From: Legionellaceae bacterium UBA2794
GTDB lineage: Bacteria; Pseudomonadota; Gammaproteobacteria; Legionellales; Legionellaceae
DNA: 9,421 nt
Direction of reading: 5' to 3'
Assembly (NCBI GenBank): GCA_002352055.1
Contig: DEHS01000089.1
Span: 14,888-24,308, forward strand
Shown: one piece after another, positions 5,747-9,421 of the stretch
Layout of the letters: each line of letters opens with the position of its first letter
Position numbering within the stretch: position 1 is the stretch's first letter
Notes under the pieces: model-generated
The model's input: only the letters and a program-made list of their open reading frames with translations
Database searches by the model: none
What the model was told of the DNA's origin: nothing
Translations under genes and position numbers: made by a program

Positions 5747-6499
5747 ATGAAATTGATTTCGAACAATGATGTATTTGCGGTAATTGATGATTTTTTAGAA
5801 CCATTACCTTTTCAAATGATTTGGAATTTCATTCAAACTGAAAAATTCAAATTTGTTCACTCTTCTAAATGGGTAAATGCGTTTAGTCTTGAAGACGGTT
5901 CTCCATTATGGGGCGATGTAACTATCTCTCATCAAAGACCAGAGCCCTGTACTACTGAGCAGATTTACCCTACAAATACAACAATTGATTTATTTATACA
6001 TGAGTTAATTACTAGATCTCCTGAATATTCTCATCTAATAGGATACAAAGATAAAGATTGGGATTTTTTCTATTCTAGACCATATTTATACCCCAGGGGT
6101 TCAGGCCTTTCTTGGCATACTGATGGAAAATACAAAATTTCTGGTGCTTATGTATATTATTGCCATCCAATTTGGGATATGAATTGGGGCGCTGAATTAT
6201 TAATTAATCCTAACGCGCAATTGAATTTCGATTACCCTGAGGTGACATTAATTAATGATGAAAAGAAAAAAGTAGGATTCCATCTTAATAGTCAGGAATT
6301 AAATAAATATGTTGATGAAGGGATAGGTTATTACATAGTACCTAAACCAAATAGACTTGTTGTGTTTAAAAATAATATATTACATTGCATAAAAAAAGTA
6401 GAAAATGCAGCTGGAAATCATGTAAGAGCATCGATAACTGGCTTTTTCATGAGTAACGATAAAATTCATGAAACAAAAAAGGCTGAAGGGAAGATTTAA
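5747..6499 (+). CDS. Fe(II)/2-oxoglutarate-dependent oxygenase
   Basis: 250 residues with a complete double-stranded beta-helix signature. The iron ligands are H124 and D126 in LSWHTDGKY and H213 in NNILHCIKKV; R227 (VRASITGFF), 14 residues later, is placed to bind the 2-oxoglutarate carboxylate. The pattern matches prolyl- or aspartyl-hydroxylase-like members, which use O2 and 2-oxoglutarate to hydroxylate a peptide or amino-acid side chain. The N-terminus (VFAVIDDFLEPLPFQMIWNFI) is also usual for this fold. An in-frame stop at 5732-5734 fixes ATG 5747 as the first start; no Shine-Dalgarno is seen. The acidic peptide gene ends 35 bases before, and the 358-residue protein gene follows after 27 bases, so the three probably share one mRNA. 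The substrate is unknown; Asp or Pro of the peptide is inference from position alone. Confidence 0.88.
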   Translation: MKLISNNDVFAVIDDFLEPLPFQMIWNFIQTEKFKFVHSSKWVNAFSLEDGSPLWGDVTISHQRPEPCTTEQIYPTNTTIDLFIHELITRSPEYSHLIGYKDKDWDFFYSRPYLYPRGSGLSWHTDGKYKISGAYVYYCHPIWDMNWGAELLINPNAQLNFDYPEVTLINDEKKKVGFHLNSQELNKYVDEGIGYYIVPKPNRLVVFKNNILHCIKKVENAAGNHVRASITGFFMSNDKIHETKKAEGKI

Positions 6500-6526
6500 G
6501 TTTTTAATTTTTAAAGCTGGAAATAA

Positions 6527-7603
6527 ATGAATTTAACTCATGATGTTTTACCGTTATGCGCGCAAGGAAAAGTAAATTTTGTCATTTTAGTACCCGACAC
6601 TACTGTCGTTACTTTATATAATTTTATTCTTAGACATGAAGATATACCTTACAACGAGCAGCCTAGCTATTATCAATTTAAAAAATGGTCTTCCTGGTGC
6701 TCAGCCCATTTTTCTTCTTATTCCTTCTACATTAAATATAAAAACGCACTCTTAAGATGTAAGCAATTTTTGTATGATTTCGGACCACTATCGACATTGG
6801 ATCACGCTGCTTTATATGATCATTGGGTTTGGGAAATAAAACCCCTTTTATTGGATGAGAAGAATGTTTGTTGGATAGGTTATGACTATGCTAAAGCAAG
6901 GACATTAAGCTTTCTATCTCATGGCACAAACGTAGAACTTCGTCTTTTGGAAGGGAGTTTAACAGATGAAGAATTTTTAGACTTATGTAAATTCTTTTCT
7001 CCACTTGAATCATCAAACCAAATTTTAGAGAAAAGTTTTTTCGAATTATCTTATTGGTCACGCTATGGTAATTGTTTAGAAAATTCGTGTATTAACCGAA
7101 ATGAGTACAAACCTCCTTCAAGTTTTTGGAATATAAGATGGCCGTTACACAATATAATCAAAGCAGGTAAGCCGGATCTTAATGTAAAATTCCTAGAGCA
7201 ACTAAATCTGGGCTTCATTTCAGATAGCCAAATACTGCATGGTGATGCTAGTACAACTAAAGAAATACAGATTACTATGTTTCCAGAAGATGGAAAAAGA
7301 AATCAAATCGCATGGTTTCGTGTTTTTAATAAAGATTCTTTTCCAATAAAGAAACCAGCTATTTCTAGACTTCCTAGCATGAATTCTTTTAGTGGATATT
7401 GTAATTTTAACTTAACCGTCTTGAAACCGAAGAGTGGCGATATATTAAGTAATATATATATTGCAAGCTTTAGCAAAGATCATGGACCACATGATGCCCT
7501 GTGGTGGGATAATGATAATGCCTATTTGCTACAAATAAGCTCAGGCCTCAATACTACCATAGAGTATTTTAAAGAGGTCTTTGCTAATTTTATAGATAGC
7601 TAA
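6527..7603 (+). CDS. Uncharacterised 358-residue protein of the peptide operon
   Basis: I do not recognise a family. The protein is soluble by appearance, with no signal peptide or membrane helix. It is rich in aromatic residues, with eleven Trp (including W55/W58, W100/W102, W202/W205 and W327/W328). Residues 113-160 (VCWIGYDYAKARTLSFL, then a strand with VELRLLEG and a helix TDEEFLDLCKFF) look like an alpha/beta unit. The C-terminal 100 residues look beta-rich (QIAWFRVFN, FNLTVLKPKSGD, AYLLQISSG) and end in a helix. No radical-SAM CxxxCxxC, YcaO ATP site, lanthionine cyclase zinc site or kinase loop is seen. CTGGA at 6517-6521 precedes the ATG, and the oxygenase ends 27 bases upstream. A partner that binds or modifies the peptide is possible from context only. 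A terminator follows. Confidence 0.8.
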   Translation: MNLTHDVLPLCAQGKVNFVILVPDTTVVTLYNFILRHEDIPYNEQPSYYQFKKWSSWCSAHFSSYSFYIKYKNALLRCKQFLYDFGPLSTLDHAALYDHWVWEIKPLLLDEKNVCWIGYDYAKARTLSFLSHGTNVELRLLEGSLTDEEFLDLCKFFSPLESSNQILEKSFFELSYWSRYGNCLENSCINRNEYKPPSSFWNIRWPLHNIIKAGKPDLNVKFLEQLNLGFISDSQILHGDASTTKEIQITMFPEDGKRNQIAWFRVFNKDSFPIKKPAISRLPSMNSFSGYCNFNLTVLKPKSGDILSNIYIASFSKDHGPHDALWWDNDNAYLLQISSGLNTTIEYFKEVFANFIDS

Positions 7604-7650
7604 TTCATTAAGAGTGACACTATAATAAATAGACATTTAATCGAATAAGT

Positions 7651-7675
7651 TAAACCCTCTTATAAAGAGGGTTTA
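7651..7675. terminator. Bidirectional hairpin terminator between convergent genes
   Basis: A perfect 10-base-pair stem (TAAACCCTCT with AGAGGGTTTA, loop TATAA) lies 47 bases after the 358-residue gene. On the minus strand its right arm contains the stop codon of ardA (7673-7675). The downstream T tracts are short in both directions, but location and perfection favour a shared terminator. Confidence 0.72.
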
Positions 7676-8179
7676 ATAATTTGAAAAAACAAAAGTTTGT
7701 CCTTCGTGATCAACGGAATAGTAATCATTGATAAAAAGATCCCGGGCAAATGCCTCAAAATCAAAGTAGCAGATCAAACTTTCCGGCATTTGATGAGCAT
7801 AACAGTCATCAAATAACTGCCTGGCAAAATCAACCTCCGAATCATAGCAACCATGATAATGGTCCACTAACATGGTTTGTGCATCATCTACTGAATAATT
7901 GCAGAGAAGGGCTAAGCCTAGCTCTCCGTATTCTTGGATAAATGAAGTATATTCCACAATGTTACTTATTGACTCATACTCATGAATTTTGATGCCGCCG
8001 AATCCTTCATAATCATGTATGGCATATTCTTCAGCATTTGGTTCAGGGCTGTTATCCAGCATTTCCCAGATTTCTTTCATGATGTCATCTTCGCTTTGAG
8101 TAGCATCTATCCAAACACCATGTAGAATGGAGTTATTATACGATGCTAAACAAGCGATGTAGATTGAAGGGGTATCCAT
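7673..8179 (-). CDS. ardA: ArdA-type antirestriction protein
   Basis: 168 residues, close to the usual ArdA length of about 165. ArdA dimers mimic bent B-form DNA and block type I restriction enzymes when a conjugative element enters a new host. The opening (SIYIACLASYNNSILHGVWID), the DYEGFGGIKIHEYESISNI block (57-74) and GELGLALLCNYSVDDA (85-100) fit the family order. The charge is extreme: 33 Asp/Glu against 4 Lys/Arg, as expected for a DNA mimic. AAGGAG (minus strand, 8193-8188) is eight bases from the ATG. The ssb gene ends 65 bases upstream, and a 28-base palindrome lies in that gap, so ardA may be read with ssb or from a structured site of its own. Its stop overlaps the convergent terminator. 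Confidence 0.92.
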   Translation of the reverse strand: MDTPSIYIACLASYNNSILHGVWIDATQSEDDIMKEIWEMLDNSPEPNAEEYAIHDYEGFGGIKIHEYESISNIVEYTSFIQEYGELGLALLCNYSVDDAQTMLVDHYHGCYDSEVDFARQLFDDCYAHQMPESLICYFDFEAFARDLFINDYYSVDHEGQTFVFSNY

Positions 8180-8201
8180 GAGATTATCTCCTTATAGAAA
8201 T

Positions 8202-8229
8202 GGAGCAATCTCCCGCGGGAGCTTGCTCC
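8202..8229. repeat. 28-base near-perfect palindrome between ssb and ardA
   Basis: GGAGCAA at 8202-8208 pairs with TTGCTCC at 8223-8229, and CTCCCG at 8210-8215 with CGGGAG at 8216-8221, so 13 of 14 positions pair around the centre. A competing hairpin forms from CGGGAGC (8216-8222) and GCTCCCG (8225-8231). GC content is far above the surroundings. It lacks the T tract of a Rho-independent terminator; an attenuator, protein site or single-strand structure remains possible. Confidence 0.7.
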
Positions 8230-8244
8230 CGTGGTAGGGTATGA

Positions 8245-8667
8245 TTAAAACGGAATTTCTTCTGAATCGGGCTGCAACATTTCACGCATTTGAGCCATGT
8301 GATGCTCTGCTGTTTTGTTGCTGGATTCATCAGCTGATTTTGGCGAACTGAGAAGCTGAATGTGACTAACAATGATGCTCAATGCTTGACGAACTTTGCC
8401 TTCATTGTCAGTCCATTGATTAGAGCGCAATTTACCTTCGAGATAGACTTGCGAGCCTTTCTTTAAGTATTCAGCGATTTTAGTCAGCTTTCCAAAAATC
8501 ACGAGCTGATGCCATTCCACTTTAGTTTGCCATTCATCATTCTGTTTAAATGACTCATTTGTAGCCAAAGTGGCAGTGACAAAAGATTGTCCGTCTTTTC
8601 CGGCGATGCTTTTAGGATCCGCACCGAGATTACCGATTAATTGAACGCGATTTAAAGATGCAGTCAT
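8245..8667 (-). CDS. ssb: Single-stranded DNA-binding protein
   Basis: 140 residues. SSB tetramers coat single-stranded DNA and recruit repair and replication proteins through the C-terminal tip. The OB fold covers about 1-105: SLNRVQLIGNLGADP at the start, a middle strand with W46 and W52 (EWQTKVEWHQLVIFGKL), GSQVYLEGKLRSNQW (71-85, W85). The linker is short (106-133) and the acidic tip DSEEIPF (134-140) keeps the Pro-Phe end needed for partner binding. AGGAG (minus strand, 8678-8674) is six bases before the ATG. It is shorter than E. coli SSB (178 residues), as is common for mobile-element copies. Downstream ardA and upstream small genes in the same orientation resemble a conjugative leading region, where SSB protects the incoming strand. 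Confidence 0.95.
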   Translation of the reverse strand: MTASLNRVQLIGNLGADPKSIAGKDGQSFVTATLATNESFKQNDEWQTKVEWHQLVIFGKLTKIAEYLKKGSQVYLEGKLRSNQWTDNEGKVRQALSIIVSHIQLLSSPKSADESSNKTAEHHMAQMREMLQPDSEEIPF

Positions 8668-8695
8668 TGTATTCTCCTGTTATTTTTAATGTGAG

Positions 8696-8745
8696 CCGCA
8701 TAACAGAAAAACATCCGCATAGGCAGATGGTTTTCTGTTATGCGG
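8696..8745. repeat. 50-base hairpin in front of ssb
   Basis: Two 20-base arms (8696-8715 and 8726-8745) pair at 19 of 20 positions around a 10-base loop. The only mismatch is A8711 against G8730. The motif CCGCATA occurs at both arm ends (8696-8702 and, inverted, 8739-8745) and again at 8715-8721 in the loop edge, so an alternative fold is possible. The structure ends 29 bases from the ssb ATG on the minus strand and lies between ssb and the 64-residue gene. A weak double-stranded promoter (TTGAAG, 17 bases, CATAAC on the minus strand) overlaps its far arm. Confidence 0.85.
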
Positions 8746-8765
8746 ATAAAACTAAATTACTTCAA

Positions 8766-8960
8766 TTAACTAGCGATTCGTTGAGTATTGAACTGTTTTA
8801 CAAAGGAGATCAGTGATTCCAAATTGTTTAAACTTAACTCTGCTTGCTGAATGTCATGGGTATTAATTTGAAGTCGATGGCGGCTTAAATCATTTACACA
8901 ACGTTTTAGCTCAAAAAGCAAATATTCAATCTCAAGTTGTACTGGTTCCTGTTGTTGCAT
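8766..8960 (-). CDS. Small helical protein of unknown function
   Basis: 64 residues. AAGGAG on the minus strand (8971-8966), five bases from the ATG, supports it as a real gene. The sequence is polar with heptad-like leucines (LEIEYLLFELKRCVNDL, then AELSLNNLESLISFVKQF) and is predicted to be two helices forming a short coiled-coil-like hairpin. It has one Cys (C21) and no membrane segment or signal peptide. No family is recognised. It precedes ssb by 98 bases, with the 50-base hairpin between, and follows the 60-residue gene by 70 bases. Genes in this position in conjugative elements are often early-expressed helpers, but that is context, not evidence of function. Confidence 0.62.
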   Translation of the reverse strand: MQQQEPVQLEIEYLLFELKRCVNDLSRHRLQINTHDIQQAELSLNNLESLISFVKQFNTQRIAS

Positions 8961-9030
8961 GCTAGCTCCTTGGGGTAGGGAGGATTAGCCCCAAAAGGAC
9001 TATTGATCCCATTGGGTTATGCAAAAAAGA

Positions 9031-9213
9031 TCACCGAAACATCGGTTGATTTACCTGGTTATTAATGATGATGTGCTTAAAGCACTCCTCGGGCGTAAGG
9101 CCGTAAAACATCTCCTGATGGGGTTTCCCTACTAAACGCTTTGCCATGGAATTAAGGGAACAAGATGGCATATCACAAGACCCAGTGGTTTCGTCAGAAT
9201 TACACTGACTCAT
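9031..9213 (-). CDS. Small Cys-containing protein of unknown function
   Basis: 60 residues, the first of four minus-strand genes. Three Cys lie in the first eighteen residues (C4, C13 and C18) and one later in TPEECFKHII (C44). The middle, SLNSMAKRLVGKPHQEMFYGLTPEECF, reads like a genuine folded protein rather than random translation. No Shine-Dalgarno is visible before ATG 9213, so the start could be wrong or the gene less certain. No family is recognised. The 64-residue gene follows after 70 bases. The 208-base gap upstream of it holds a long palindrome and repeats. Confidence 0.45.
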   Translation of the reverse strand: MSQCNSDETTGSCDMPSCSLNSMAKRLVGKPHQEMFYGLTPEECFKHIIINNQVNQPMFR

Positions 9214-9364
9214 CAGTTGTGTTGTTTTCAGATTAACAAACTAGAATTGGAATTCAAGGATAATTCAACATTGATATTAAATGAACTCAATTGAAATAGT
9301 GTTGGATTAAAACACAATTGATATTGCTATCCACTTTGTTTTTCGCTTTTTTATTAGTAATAAG

Positions 9365-9418
9365 ATTAACCAAGATAAATTTTATGTGCTGCAACACATA
9401 AAGTTTATTGTGGTTAGT
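9365..9418. repeat. 54-base imperfect palindrome at the right end
   Basis: Arms 9365-9388 and 9395-9418 pair at 20 of 24 positions around the loop CTGCAA. The inner eight pairs (TTTATGTG with CACATAAA) are perfect, as are ATAAA/TTTAT and AACCA/TGGTT further out. It lies about 150 bases upstream of the first minus-strand gene. The remaining gap (9214-9364) is AT-rich, with a direct repeat ATTGATATT (9270-9278 and 9317-9325) and no gene that I can see. Confidence 0.75.
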
Positions 9419-9421
9419 AGG

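Noticed and set aside
7750..7941. A 63-codon plus-strand frame inside ardA.
   Set aside because: Antisense to a confidently identified gene and without a ribosome site.
8184..8372. A 62-codon minus-strand frame overlapping the ssb 3' end.
   Set aside because: It overlaps ssb in another frame and lacks a ribosome site and domain features.
8970..8994. TTGGGG/CCCCAA inverted repeat overlapping the ribosome site of the 64-residue gene.
   Set aside because: Six pairs with a 13-base loop is too weak to call a regulatory hairpin.

Overview
This window looks like part of the accessory region of an AT-rich gammaproteobacterium. My best guess is Legionella or a close relative, most likely in an integrative conjugative element (ICE) or genomic island. 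That rests on base composition, the gene mix (heavy-metal efflux cargo next to ssb and ardA) and general familiarity with such islands; no database search was possible.

Layout. (1) 1-280: the 3' end of a DUF421/YetF-like membrane protein gene. (2) 357-3347: a metal-resistance block. It holds a small His/Gly-rich double zinc-ribbon protein, an ArsR/SmtB-type repressor with a complete alpha5 zinc-type site, and a CadA/ZntA-type P1B ATPase. The zinc-ribbon gene and the arsR-cadA unit each start with a TTGACA promoter followed at the same distance by the same palindrome, TTAAATA-NN-TATTTAA, so they probably form one metal-derepressed regulon. (3) 3408-4148: an orphan HicB-like protein and a stand-alone, partly degenerate receiver domain. 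(4) 4236-5519: a 53-residue lipoprotein, a 53-residue two-helix membrane protein and a CzcD-type cation diffusion facilitator. (5) 5578-7603: the most interesting part. A well-formed promoter and ribosome site serve a 21-codon gene. Its peptide has Asp at every second position from 10 to 16 and a YMPW tail. An intact Fe(II)/2-oxoglutarate oxygenase and a 358-residue protein of no family I can name follow. This has the architecture of a ribosomally made, post-translationally modified peptide (RiPP) operon. (6) A convergent hairpin terminator at 7651-7675. (7) 9213-7673 on the minus strand: two small unknown genes, ssb and ardA, as in the leading region of a conjugative element, with three long palindromes at 9365-9418, 8696-8745 and 8202-8229.

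How the parts fit. Blocks 2 and 4 together would move Zn/Cd/Co out of the cytosol, through the ATPase and the proton-coupled CDF carrier, under metal-sensing repression. Block 7 would act just after conjugative entry: SSB coats the incoming strand and ArdA blocks type I restriction. The long hairpins could be single-stranded promoters or initiation sites. The candidate peptide operon sits as cargo between these modules. A metal-binding product would suit the setting, but this is a hypothesis only.

No rRNA, tRNA, CRISPR array, transposase or integrase was found. The longest stretch without a gene is about 208 bases, at the right end.
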